Origin: PALSA-129 sp963842505
GTDB lineage: Bacteria > Acidobacteriota > Terriglobia > Bryobacterales > Bryobacteraceae
Length of the DNA: 64,000 bases
Reading direction: 5' to 3'
NCBI GenBank assembly: GCA_963842505.1
Contig: CAWJGZ010000003.1
Location: forward strand, 62,001-126,000
In this document: positions 1 to 8,738 of the stretch, piece after piece
Numbering within the stretch: the stretch's first letter is position 1
Layout of the letters: every line of letters starts with the position of its first letter
The notes under the pieces: generated by a model
What the model was told of the DNA's origin: nothing
Databases searched by the model: none
What the model saw: only the letters and a program-made list of their open reading frames with translations
Made by a program: the position numbers and the translations under genes

Positions 1-358
1 CCGAGAGCATCAGCTCCGCCATCCCCGCCAGCGCCGCCACGTGTACGCATTCTTCATCCAGCCGCGCCCAAATCGGGTAAAGCGTCCGCAGCCAGTCGAA
101 CAACTCCGCGTCCGCCGCCGGAGCATACGCGCGCGTCAGCGTCTGATAAAGATGATGATGCGTATTCACCAGGCCCGGAATCACCACCGCGTAGCGCCCG
201 CTGATTACCTGGTCCGCCTTGGGCGGCCGTTCCGCGCCGCTTCCGATCCGCCGGATCTCGCCGTCTTCCGCGTAAACAAACGCGCCGTCAAGCACGCGGT
301 CCGCGGCGTCGATGGTTGCCAGCGTGTGAATGTCACGAATCAGCAGCGAATGCGCCAT
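1..358 (-). CDS. Amidohydrolase (8-oxoguanine deaminase / chlorohydrolase-like), cut by window edge
   Basis: The N-terminal 119 residues of a metal-dependent amidohydrolase, read leftward and truncated by the window start. It opens MAHSLLIRDIHTLATIDAAD, a typical N-terminal beta-sandwich. A NTHHHLYQ segment follows near residue 66; this is the first metal-binding HxH motif of the cytosine deaminase/atrazine chlorohydrolase/8-oxoguanine deaminase branch. The ATG starts directly after the TGA of the upstream threonine synthase-like gene with no spacer, so the two are probably co-translated. The family hydrolyses amino or chloro groups on purine or triazine-like rings. The substrate cannot be fixed from this fragment. 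Confidence 0.85.
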   Translation of the reverse strand, partial: MAHSLLIRDIHTLATIDAADRVLDGAFVYAEDGEIRRIGSGAERPPKADQVISGRYAVVIPGLVNTHHHLYQTLTRAYAPAADAELFDWLRTLYPIWARLDEECVHVAALAGMAELMLS

Positions 359-1609
359 TCAATCGATCGCCTTGCGTTGCCGCAGAATCTCTTCCAGCCC
401 CGATCCTTCCGGCGACACCTCGAAGGGCGCGCCCGCGGCCGCGCGCGCCGATTGCACATCCTTCAGCCCGTTGCCTGTGATCAGCGCCACCGCCGTGGCG
501 CGCCGCCCCACAATACCCTCTGCGACGGCGCGCCGTAATCCCGCTACCGCCGTCGCCGCCGCCGGCTCCGCGAAGATGCCCGCCAGCCGCCCGGTATATC
601 GCATCGCGTCCAGAATCTCGTCGTCGCTCACGTTGATCATCGCGCCGCCGGCTTCCTTCACCGCCATCACGGCCTTCTTCCAATTGCGCGGCACTCCCAC
701 CGCAATGCTGTCCGCGATGGTGTGCGGTTCCACCACTTCCAGTGGACCGCCGCTCCGGAAGCAGGCCGTCACCGGCGCCGCGCCCGCCGCCTGCACGCCC
801 AGAATCCGCGGCGTGCGCCCCATCAGCCCCAATGTGCGCAGCTCCCGCAATCCCTTCCACACTCCCGCGATGGTGCACCCATCGCCCACCGACACAGCCA
901 CCCAATCCGGCGCTTCCCATCCAAGCTGCTCGCCGATCTCCAGGCCGGCGGTCTTCTTGCCTTCCACCAGGTAAGGATTGATCGCGCTGTTGCGGTTGTA
1001 CCACCCCCATCTCTCGCACGATTTCTGGCACAACTGAAACGCTTGCTCGTAGCTGCCCCGCACGCGCAGCACCGTCGCGCCGAAAATCAGTAACTGCGTA
1101 ACTTTCGGTTCCGGCGCCCGCTCCGGCACAAAGATCACGCTGCGGATCCCCATTGAGGCCGCCATCCCCGCGCACGACGATGCCGCGTTTCCCGTGCTCG
1201 CGCAAGCGATAATCGTCTTCCGCTTCTCGCGCGCTTTCACCACGCCGACCGAGCTCGCCCGGTCCTTCAGCGATCCTGTGGCGTTGCGCCCATCGTCTTT
1301 CAGGAACAGCTTGCCGATCCCCAGATGCCGTCCCAGCGCCGGCGCCGCCGTCAAAGGCGTCCACCCTACCGAGACGTCCGGCACTGCCGCATCCGCGCGC
1401 ACCGGCAGCAACTCGCGATATCTCCAGTGCGAATACTCGCGCCGCGCCGCCAGGCTCCGCCGCGTGAGCGTCCGCGCAATGGTCCGATAGTCGTACTCGA
1501 CATCCAGAATCCCGGTGATCCCGCATCGCGGGCAGGTATACGCCACCCTGGTCGAATAGAGCCTGCCGCAAAACACGCACCGCAGACCGCTGATCAGTCC
1601 CATTCGCAA
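359..1609 (-). CDS. Threonine synthase-like PLP enzyme with zinc ribbon
   Basis: A 416-residue fold-type II PLP enzyme. An N-terminal zinc ribbon uses C11, C14, C26 and C29. The PLP lysine is K115 in TGSLKDRAS, followed by an ASTGNAASS phosphate-binding segment and a VGDGCTIAG glycine loop. This is the architecture of zinc-ribbon threonine synthases, which convert O-phosphohomoserine to threonine in the cytoplasm. Its partner is a purine-type amidohydrolase rather than thrA or thrB, so a specialised role, for example as an ammonia-lyase or another beta/gamma-replacement enzyme, remains possible. Translation could start at M1 or M3. Confidence 0.85.
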   Translation of the reverse strand: MRMGLISGLRCVFCGRLYSTRVAYTCPRCGITGILDVEYDYRTIARTLTRRSLAARREYSHWRYRELLPVRADAAVPDVSVGWTPLTAAPALGRHLGIGKLFLKDDGRNATGSLKDRASSVGVVKAREKRKTIIACASTGNAASSCAGMAASMGIRSVIFVPERAPEPKVTQLLIFGATVLRVRGSYEQAFQLCQKSCERWGWYNRNSAINPYLVEGKKTAGLEIGEQLGWEAPDWVAVSVGDGCTIAGVWKGLRELRTLGLMGRTPRILGVQAAGAAPVTACFRSGGPLEVVEPHTIADSIAVGVPRNWKKAVMAVKEAGGAMINVSDDEILDAMRYTGRLAGIFAEPAAATAVAGLRRAVAEGIVGRRATAVALITGNGLKDVQSARAAAGAPFEVSPEGSGLEEILRQRKAID

Positions 1610-1650
1610 CTCCTGGACCTTAATCCTATCAGGCGGCTCTGCGCGCGGTG

Positions 1651-1672
1651 GCGCAGGCGGTGCCGCCTGCGC
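1651..1672. repeat. Perfect GC-rich hairpin in intergenic gap
   Basis: Arms GCGCAGGCGG and CCGCCTGCGC flank a two-base loop in the gap between two leftward genes. It may be a terminator for the membrane-protein gene's neighbour or a small interspersed palindrome. There is no T-run beside it. Confidence 0.5.
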
Positions 1673-1753
1673 TTCGCGACCTCTTCACGGCTTCTGGCGC
1701 TCGCAATCCTGCGCCGTGGACGGGCGTCATGCAGTCTTGAGCCGTGTACGCTC

Positions 1754-3271
1754 TTACGGGAATGACGTCGGGAAGCTGCTGCCGGAATCGTCGCGGAATG
1801 GCAGCTCCAGGCCGGAACGCGCGTAGATCTGGAAAGATCGGTCCGTGTAAACAAGCTTCCAACCCGCGCCCGGCAGCAATTTCGCCACGGGCGCATGGCT
1901 GGGCGTCAGAACCAGGTCGGTGGGATACTTCGCCAGGGTCTGCCGCCAGTCGGCCTCGGCTTGGTAGAAGCGGAAGCTCTCATCCACCACCGCCGGTAGG
2001 AACGCGGTGTCGTACCGGCTGTCCACGGACACCTTCACCGCCGGATACAACCACCAGGAAACATAACCGCCGTGCTCAAAATGCGTCATCACGTTGCCGT
2101 GGAATTTCACATCCTTCAGATACCGCACCGCACCCACCGGGAACCGCTGATTGGGGACGACGAGTTTGTAGAAACCAACTTTCACGGCCATCACGGCGAA
2201 GAAAATGGCAAGGACCAGGCACACCGCCGTCGCCGCCTCGCGACGCCGGAATAGCGATCGGATGAAGCCGCCGAGCGGGGTTGCGCTTACATAGGAGGGA
2301 ACGTAGGCCGCCCACGCCACGGCGTAGAACGGAATCATGCGCATATGCATGATGCTTCCGCAGGCCATCGCGGCCACAATCAGCGCGCCGGGCGATTGGC
2401 GCCAGCCGCGCTTGAGAATCGCATAGAGGGCCACCGCCAGGGTTGTCCAGAACAGCACTTTGTGGCCGGTTGGCGCCGCCCAGATGGGATACCATTCCGT
2501 GATTTGCGGGCGCGGCAATCTCAGGGCGTCCCAGATTCTTCGGTAATAGGCCGCGCCGAACGGGTTCACCATCATCGCCGCCGCCGATGCTACGGCCACG
2601 CCCAGTATGTGGATGTGCGGACGCCGCCGCGCAACTTGCTCGACCCAGTACAGCCCAAGGGTGATCACGCCAACCACGCAGCCGCCGTGGATGTTCACCC
2701 ATAGCACAAACATCGCCAGCCACGCCGCGATCCAGCGCCTCTTGCCGGCCGAATCGAGTTCCAGCAGGCTCAGCAGCACCGCGAAGAAGAGAAACGAGTA
2801 GGCGTGCGGCCGCAGCGTGGCGCAGCCGAGGCTGAACAGGGGTATCGCCAACGGCGTAAGCACCGTTACTTCTTCAAAGCCTGCCCGGCGGAGCCGCGCA
2901 CACCAGAGAACCGCCGCCCCCGTCAGCAACGCTACCAGGAATTTCAACAATACGACGGCCCACCCGCCGGCGCTCCATACCACCATGTAGAGCAGCGCGC
3001 CAGCTCCCCATTCGTGATCGGCCACCGGGCTGATGGTGGGCGTGTAGGCGTAAACATCCGCGGCCAGCACGTGGCCCGCCGCAAGGCTCTCGCGAATCAG
3101 AGCGATCTCGTGCCACATGTCCAGGTCGGCAATGGGCGCGGCCACCCGCGCAATGAAGAAGGCGGCCAGAAAGCAGCGCGCCGCAATTTGCAGCACGCCC
3201 AGCATAGCCCCTTCGCTCAACTGCGCGGAGTGCCCTTGCGGCGCCCGAGCGGTTCGCATGTATAGCCACAT
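1754..3271 (-). CDS. Polytopic membrane protein, possible GT-C-like glycosyltransferase
   Basis: A 505-residue integral membrane protein with about ten hydrophobic segments spread to roughly residue 370, then a soluble C-terminal domain of about 120 residues. The loop after the first membrane span contains an acidic ADLDMWHE stretch. Acidic residues there are typical of GT-C/PMT-like glycosyltransferases, where they help catalysis or metal binding. The C-terminal domain has a DSRYDTAF motif seen in bacterial proteins of this kind. No named family is certain. The first ATG-like start is used; a start about 20 codons later (MLGVLQIAA) would also give a membrane protein. Confidence 0.6.
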   Translation of the reverse strand: MWLYMRTARAPQGHSAQLSEGAMLGVLQIAARCFLAAFFIARVAAPIADLDMWHEIALIRESLAAGHVLAADVYAYTPTISPVADHEWGAGALLYMVVWSAGGWAVVLLKFLVALLTGAAVLWCARLRRAGFEEVTVLTPLAIPLFSLGCATLRPHAYSFLFFAVLLSLLELDSAGKRRWIAAWLAMFVLWVNIHGGCVVGVITLGLYWVEQVARRRPHIHILGVAVASAAAMMVNPFGAAYYRRIWDALRLPRPQITEWYPIWAAPTGHKVLFWTTLAVALYAILKRGWRQSPGALIVAAMACGSIMHMRMIPFYAVAWAAYVPSYVSATPLGGFIRSLFRRREAATAVCLVLAIFFAVMAVKVGFYKLVVPNQRFPVGAVRYLKDVKFHGNVMTHFEHGGYVSWWLYPAVKVSVDSRYDTAFLPAVVDESFRFYQAEADWRQTLAKYPTDLVLTPSHAPVAKLLPGAGWKLVYTDRSFQIYARSGLELPFRDDSGSSFPTSFP

Positions 3272-3389
3272 TATAACCGTAGAGATCGTTGCGGAAGCCG
3301 CGATTGACGGCAGGCCGTTTCGAATTCCCCCGGTTCCCCCGCTGCTATTTCACCTTGATATCTGCGTCCCTTAGCTGCACAATGCAGGC

Positions 3390-4313
3390 ATGAGACAGCT
3401 CTGTAGTCTGCTCGGCGCCTCCGTTCTCCTGCTTGGCGCAGCCGGCAAGAATCCCTTTGCGGGCCGGTGGGATCTCGTTGTGAAGACACCCAGTGCGGCG
3501 TACCCCGCGTGGGTCGAAGTGGTCGACAAGGACGGCAAACCCGAAGCCCGCATCCAGCCGCGAGGCGGCAGCGTCAGGCCTGCCCATGAGGTCAAGCTGG
3601 AAGGCAACCAACTGGTCCTCACGGTTTCTCCGGCCGGGGAGGACCGTCCGGCCTTCACCTGGGAACTCAACATAAAGGGCGGCGCGCTCACCGGCGCCGT
3701 CAAGCGCGGGCAGGAAGTGCAGGCACAGATCAGCGGGCAGCGCGCGCCGGAGTTGAAAGGCAAGCCGCCCAGGAGTTGGACCAACCCCGAGGCCCTGTTC
3801 AACGGGAAAGATCTCACCTGGTGGGAGCCCGGCAATCCTGCCGACAATCACTGGGTGGTGCAGAACGGCGAACTCGTGAACCAGCAGCCCGGCTCGAACC
3901 TTCGCACAACTGGTAAATTCGACGATTTCAAGCTGCACCTGGAATTCAACTGCCCCGACGGGGTAAATAGCGGTATCTTCCTGCGCGGGCGGTATCAGAT
4001 CCAAATCGAGTACGCGTCCGAAGGGCAGGCCGACAAGATTCATGGCATGGGCTCGATCTACGGTTACATCGCCCCATCCCAGGACCTGCCGAAAAAGGCG
4101 GGCGAGTGGGAAATCCTGGACATCACTCTCCTGGGCCGGTGGGTGACAGTGGTTCGCAACGGCGTGACCATCATCGACAATCAGGAGATTCCCGGAATCA
4201 CGGGAGGCGCCTTGGACAGCAATGAGGACGCTCCCGGGCCGTTTAACCTGCAAGGCACGCACGCGGCCGGCATCCGGTTCCGGAACCTCACGGTTTCGGT
4301 GCCCAAGCGGTAG
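3390..4313 (+). CDS. Secreted DUF1080 protein (3-keto-glycoside hydrolase type), two-domain
   Basis: A 307-residue protein with a Sec signal (MRQLCSLLGASVLLLGAAG). A beta-rich N-terminal domain of about 100 residues begins NPFAGRWDLVV. The DUF1080 domain starts at about residue 135 (ALFNGKDLTWWEP) and runs to the C-terminus with the usual SGIFLRGRYQIQIE core and a closing GIRFRNLTV strand. DUF1080 is a concanavalin-like fold; characterised members cleave 3-keto-disaccharides or 3-keto-glycosides. It has the same length and domain plan as the gene at 15619-16542. It is transcribed just upstream of the LacI-controlled mannosidase operon, but the operator in between suggests separate transcription. 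Confidence 0.88.
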   Translation: MRQLCSLLGASVLLLGAAGKNPFAGRWDLVVKTPSAAYPAWVEVVDKDGKPEARIQPRGGSVRPAHEVKLEGNQLVLTVSPAGEDRPAFTWELNIKGGALTGAVKRGQEVQAQISGQRAPELKGKPPRSWTNPEALFNGKDLTWWEPGNPADNHWVVQNGELVNQQPGSNLRTTGKFDDFKLHLEFNCPDGVNSGIFLRGRYQIQIEYASEGQADKIHGMGSIYGYIAPSQDLPKKAGEWEILDITLLGRWVTVVRNGVTIIDNQEIPGITGGALDSNEDAPGPFNLQGTHAAGIRFRNLTVSVPKR

Positions 4314-4378
4314 TAGCGTACCGGTGCGCAAGATCCGGGGACAAGGCGAGACTAAATAACTCGCGCTGCCGTTTATTC

Positions 4379-4396
4379 TGTGATAACGTTATCACA
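4379..4396. promoter_or_regulatory. LacI-family operator
   Basis: A perfect 18-bp palindrome, TGTGATAACGTTATCACA, with the central CG typical of LacI/GalR-family operators. It lies 12 bp before the ATG of the alpha-mannosidase gene, whose operon encodes a LacI-family protein two positions downstream. Binding here would block the promoter or early transcription, giving an autoregulated sugar-inducible operon. The palindrome is read directly; its pairing with this regulator is inferred. Confidence 0.8.
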
Positions 4397-4408
4397 ATTG
4401 GTGCACCT

Positions 4409-7400
4409 ATGCCTTTTTGCAGAGCAGCCATCTGGCTCGTCTTGGCCGCGGCCGCGTTGCCGGCGCAGCCCCGCACGCCGCGTTCCGAGCAATATCCCGC
4501 CGTGATCGGCCGGCTGGAGGCAATGACCACCCTGCCCCTGGCCCAATGGCGCTGGCACGCCGGCATGCCTCACGGCGAAGATCCGGCCCTGGACGATTCC
4601 AACTGGACTCCCTTGACTCTCTCCGCCGGGCGGGGCGGCGGCCGCGGGGCAACCGCGGTCGGGGCCGGCGACGCCTGGTATCGCGCCACGGTTGAGATCC
4701 CTCAGACCGTGGGAGGCCGTGATATCCGCGGCGCGCGAGTCAGTCTGCAGGTGCGTCTCTCCAACGACGGCCGCGTCTTCTTCAATGGCGGTTTGGTGGC
4801 GCAGGGCGATGGCCGTACGCTCGATCCGATCCTGGTGGCCGAAAATGCCGTCCCCGGCCAGAAGCTTCTGGTCGCCGTCAAGGTTCCCTATCACGCGGAA
4901 AGCGGGCGGTTCCAAGGCGCGCAGTTGCTGGTCGATTACCCCGGCCAGCCGGATCCCGGCGTACTGCGCAATGAGATCCTGGCCGCGGAAAACGCGCTGA
5001 GTGGTTTTCCTGACGCCCAGGCGGAGCACCGGCGGAAACTGGACAATGCGGTCAAGGCCATTGATTTCGCGGCCCTCGACGGCGGTGACCAGGCGGCTTT
5101 CACGCGCTCGCTCGAAGCTGCCGGCCGTGCCCTCCAGCCGGTCAATGACTGGATGAAGCAGTTCACCGTTCGAGTGGTCGGCAATTCGCACATCGATATG
5201 GCTTGGCTGTGGCCCTGGACAGAAACCGTCGAGGTCGTCAAAGACACTTTCACCACGGCCTTGCAGCTCATGAAGGAGTACCCCGATTTCACCTACGCGC
5301 AATCGAGCGTGCAGGATTTCGCATGGCTGCAGGAAAAGTATCCCGCGATCTTCCACGAGATCCAACAGCGCGTCAAGGAAGGCCGCTGGGAGTTGGTGGG
5401 CGGCATGTGGGTTGAACCCGACCTGAACATGCCCGATGGCGAAGGCCTGGTCCGCCAGTTACTGGTGGGCAAGCGCTGGTTCCAGCGCTATTTCGACGTG
5501 GACGTCAACATCGGCTGGAATCCCGATTCGTTCGGCTACAACTGGCAGCTCCCGCAAATCTACAAGCGGAGCGGCATCGACACGTTCGTGACGCAGAAAA
5601 TGTCGTGGAACGCGCAGGAATCCTCGTGGCGCGAGACATTCACTTTCCCGTACAAGCTCTTCTGGTGGCAATCGCCCGATGGCAGCCGCGTCCTGACCTA
5701 TTTCCCGCACGGCTATGGCAGCGGCATCAGCGCGGCCAGCCTGTCGCAGGACGTTGCCGATTACGTCCCCAGCACGGGCTTTCCCGAGATCATGCATCTC
5801 TACGGCGTGGGCGACCATGGCGGCGGACCCACGCGCCAGATGCTGGATGAAGCGGTCCGCCTCAAAGACCCCTCGATAGTGTTTCCGAAGCTCCAGTTCA
5901 GCACCGCGCGCGCCTTCTTCGACGATGCCGAAAAGGCCATCGATGCCGGCAGCCTGAAGCCGCCCGTCTGGAACAATGAGCTCTACCTGGCCTATCACCG
6001 CGGCTGCTACACCACGCAATCCGAAACCAAGAAGCTGATCCGCCAGAACGAAGAGTTACTGCAGAACGCCGAGAAGTTCGCGGCGCTTTCTTTTCTGACG
6101 GTGAATCGTCCGTACTCCAACGCCGATTTCGAAGATATCTGGAAGCGCGTCCTGTTCGAGCACTTCCACGACATCATGCCCGGTTCCGGCATCGGAATCA
6201 ATTACGTGGATGCCGAACGCAACCTCACCGACGCCGCGCTGCGCAGCCGGAAAATTTTGGACGGCGCGTTGGATTCTCTCAACGCGCTGATCGACACTCG
6301 CGGCGAAGGCACCCCAGTGGTGGTGTACAATTCGCTCTCCTGGGATCGGACCGCATCGGTCGAGATCGAGACCGTCGAGCCTCCCGCGGGGCAGCGCCTG
6401 GAAGCTCGCGATTCCGCCGGCCAGCCGCTGCTCTCGCAGGTAGTGGCACACGATGCGCCAGCCCACAGGGTCACGCTCAATGTCATGGTGAAAGCCGTTC
6501 CGGCGCTGGGCTACCAGGTGATCCACCTTGTGCCGGCCGCCAATCCGCATCCACCGGCATCGGCTTTGAAGATTGCCGGCGCCGATATCGAAAACGAGTT
6601 CTTCCGCCTTAAAATCGATCCGCACACCGGCTGCGTCTCCAGCCTGGTCAACAAGGCCGATGGCCAGGAAGCGGTTGCGCCGGGAGGTTGCGGAAACCTT
6701 TTGCAGGCCTTCAAGGACGTGCCGCGCACCCAGGACGCCTGGGAAATCCGCTTCGATGAAGACTTCTGGGATCTGAAGCAGCCGCACTCCGTCAGCGTGA
6801 TCGAGAGCGGTCCGGAGCGCGCGGTGGTTCGAATCCAGCACACCTTCCATGCGCCCACGCGCAAGGAAGGGCCGGATTCCACCATCCAGCAGGACATCGC
6901 TATCTATTCCGGCGTCCCTCGTATCGACGTGAACACCAAGGTGGATTGGCACGAGCAGCACATCCTTCTGAAAGCCGGATTCCCGGTGAACGTCAGCAGC
7001 GACAAGGCCGCCTTCGAGATTCCCTATGGCTCGATCGAGCGCCCCACCACGCGCAATACGCCCGAGGAGCAGGGAATGTTCGAGGTCCCCGCTTTGCGCT
7101 GGGGCGACCTATCTGATGCGTCGCATGGCTTCAGCCTGCTGAATGCCAGCAAGTACGGATACGATGCCAAGGGAAACGTGATTCGCCTCTCGCTGCTGCG
7201 CTCGCCGCAGATGCCCGCTCCCGACAACCAGATTGCCGACCAGGGCTTCCACGAATTCACCTACTCGCTCTACGCGCACTCGGGCGATTGGAAAGCGGGC
7301 AACACCATGCGCCAGGGCTACGAGCTGAATTATCCCCTGATCCCGGTAATCTCGCAGCCTCACGCCGGGCTTTGGAAAGCCACGCAGGGCTTCTCGCGGA

Positions 7401-7663
7401 TCGATTCCCGCAACGTGATCCTGACTGTCGTGAAGAAGGCCGAGGATGACAACGGGCTGATCTTCCGCTTCTACGAATTCGAGGGCAAGCCGGCCGAGGT
7501 GCGGCTGCAACTGCCCCGCAAGGCCGCCTCCGCGGTGGAGACGAACCTGATGGAGAAGCGCGACCGAGCCATCACCATCGCGCCATCCGGCCGGGAGCTG
7601 GTGGTTCCCACCGGGCCTTACGAGATCAAGACCGTGGAGGTCACGTTTGTCGCGAACCAGTAA
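4409..7663 (+). CDS. Secreted GH38 alpha-mannosidase
   Basis: A 1084-residue protein with a Sec signal ending near ALPAQ (residue 20). A non-catalytic beta domain precedes the GH38 catalytic domain, which begins near residue 253. Visible active-site elements are the zinc-binding NSHIDMAW (H261, D263) and GWNPDSFGYN with the probable nucleophile D373. A second zinc-site region EHFHDIMPGSGIG lies near residue 590. The C-terminal half is the all-beta GH38 region. GH38 enzymes remove alpha-mannose from glycans; this one would act outside the cytoplasm. No clear Shine-Dalgarno precedes the ATG. It is the first gene of the operator-controlled operon. Confidence 0.95.
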   Translation: MPFCRAAIWLVLAAAALPAQPRTPRSEQYPAVIGRLEAMTTLPLAQWRWHAGMPHGEDPALDDSNWTPLTLSAGRGGGRGATAVGAGDAWYRATVEIPQTVGGRDIRGARVSLQVRLSNDGRVFFNGGLVAQGDGRTLDPILVAENAVPGQKLLVAVKVPYHAESGRFQGAQLLVDYPGQPDPGVLRNEILAAENALSGFPDAQAEHRRKLDNAVKAIDFAALDGGDQAAFTRSLEAAGRALQPVNDWMKQFTVRVVGNSHIDMAWLWPWTETVEVVKDTFTTALQLMKEYPDFTYAQSSVQDFAWLQEKYPAIFHEIQQRVKEGRWELVGGMWVEPDLNMPDGEGLVRQLLVGKRWFQRYFDVDVNIGWNPDSFGYNWQLPQIYKRSGIDTFVTQKMSWNAQESSWRETFTFPYKLFWWQSPDGSRVLTYFPHGYGSGISAASLSQDVADYVPSTGFPEIMHLYGVGDHGGGPTRQMLDEAVRLKDPSIVFPKLQFSTARAFFDDAEKAIDAGSLKPPVWNNELYLAYHRGCYTTQSETKKLIRQNEELLQNAEKFAALSFLTVNRPYSNADFEDIWKRVLFEHFHDIMPGSGIGINYVDAERNLTDAALRSRKILDGALDSLNALIDTRGEGTPVVVYNSLSWDRTASVEIETVEPPAGQRLEARDSAGQPLLSQVVAHDAPAHRVTLNVMVKAVPALGYQVIHLVPAANPHPPASALKIAGADIENEFFRLKIDPHTGCVSSLVNKADGQEAVAPGGCGNLLQAFKDVPRTQDAWEIRFDEDFWDLKQPHSVSVIESGPERAVVRIQHTFHAPTRKEGPDSTIQQDIAIYSGVPRIDVNTKVDWHEQHILLKAGFPVNVSSDKAAFEIPYGSIERPTTRNTPEEQGMFEVPALRWGDLSDASHGFSLLNASKYGYDAKGNVIRLSLLRSPQMPAPDNQIADQGFHEFTYSLYAHSGDWKAGNTMRQGYELNYPLIPVISQPHAGLWKATQGFSRIDSRNVILTVVKKAEDDNGLIFRFYEFEGKPAEVRLQLPRKAASAVETNLMEKRDRAITIAPSGRELVVPTGPYEIKTVEVTFVANQ
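7636..7641 (+). promoter_or_regulatory. Ribosome binding site deciding TTG start of lacI-type gene
   Basis: GGAGGT inside the last codons of the mannosidase gene, five bases before the TTG at 7647. It supports the overlapping TTG start of the LacI-family regulator. Confidence 0.75.
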
Positions 7664-8738
7664 AGCCGCCAAGACTGGACCGCGCCATCCCACCTTGCTC
7701 GATATTGCCTCGCTGGCTGGCGTCGCTCCCATGACCGTCTCGCGGGTCATCAACGACAGCGGCTACGTGAGCGCCGCGATGCGCGAGCGCGTGCAGCGCT
7801 CCATCGACAAGCTGGAATACCACCCCAACGTGCTGGCGCGCAGCCTGAAGAGCCAGCACACGCATGTGGTCGGCATCCTGCTGTCCGATATCTACAACCC
7901 CTTTTCCGCGGAGTTGGCGGGCAGCATCCAGCAGGTCTTGCTGGAAAGCGGCTACTCGGCCTTCATCTCGACCACCGACCAGAGCATCGCGCGCGAGGTG
8001 GCCGCCTTGAGCGCATTCTTCGACCACCGCGTGGCCGGGATCGTAGTTGCCACCGTCGCCACCCGGCCCGGCAACCAGGCCCTGGAACGATTCATCCGGC
8101 GCGGCATGCCCATTGTGATGGTGGGCCGCGAATCCAGCCGCCTCAAGGTCGATCGGGTTACGGCCAACACCTGGAAAGGCGCCTACCATGCCGTGGAACA
8201 CCTGATTTCGCTGGGCCACAAACGCATCGGGTACATCGGCGCCTCGGCCCGAAATGCCGGGCGGCTGAAGCGCTTTCAGGGTTTCATGGACGCCATGCTC
8301 GCGCATGGCCTTTTGGTTCCCGAAGAGCTGATTGCCGGCCCGGAGTACGATTCCGGCCCCGGCTATTCCACGCAGGCCGATGGCTATGCCGCCATGAAGC
8401 AGTTACTGGCGCTGAGGCGGCGCCCTTCGGCCGTTTTCGCGCGCAACGATTTCACGGCCATGGGCGCCATCTCCGCCGCACGCGAACGGGGTCTGACGAT
8501 TCCCGGCGATCTGGCTGTCGTGGGCTTCGACAACGTGCCGCTGGCCGCGTTCACCACGCCGCCGCTGACCACGGTGGAACAACCCACCGCCGAACAAGGC
8601 CGCACCGCCGCCCGGATGCTGCTCGATCGAGTGGGCCAAGTGTCCGTCCCGCGCAACCGCGAAGTATCGTTCGATTGCCGGCTGATCGTGCGCGAATCGA
8701 CGGTCCAGTCCGCCGGGATGCTCGGGAGGAGCGCTTGA
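7647..8738 (+). CDS. LacI-family transcriptional regulator
   Basis: A 363-residue protein with a LacI helix-turn-helix at about residues 14-60: TLLDIASLAGVAPMTVSRVI, then the hinge helix region NVLARSLKSQ. A periplasmic-binding-like ligand domain follows (VVGILLSDIYNPF, FARNDFTAMGA, VVGFDN). It starts at TTG, overlapping the mannosidase end by 17 nt, with a good Shine-Dalgarno (7636-7641). It probably binds the palindrome at 4379-4396 and represses its own operon until a mannoside or uronate-derived inducer appears. The inducer is unknown. Confidence 0.95.
   Translation: MSRTSKAAKTGPRHPTLLDIASLAGVAPMTVSRVINDSGYVSAAMRERVQRSIDKLEYHPNVLARSLKSQHTHVVGILLSDIYNPFSAELAGSIQQVLLESGYSAFISTTDQSIAREVAALSAFFDHRVAGIVVATVATRPGNQALERFIRRGMPIVMVGRESSRLKVDRVTANTWKGAYHAVEHLISLGHKRIGYIGASARNAGRLKRFQGFMDAMLAHGLLVPEELIAGPEYDSGPGYSTQADGYAAMKQLLALRRRPSAVFARNDFTAMGAISAARERGLTIPGDLAVVGFDNVPLAAFTTPPLTTVEQPTAEQGRTAARMLLDRVGQVSVPRNREVSFDCRLIVRESTVQSAGMLGRSA

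Noticed and set aside
330..974. Open frame opposite the threonine synthase-like gene
   Set aside because: It lies antisense to a complete PLP enzyme with clear motifs and its product is Arg/Pro/Ala-rich, as expected for a shadow in GC-rich DNA.
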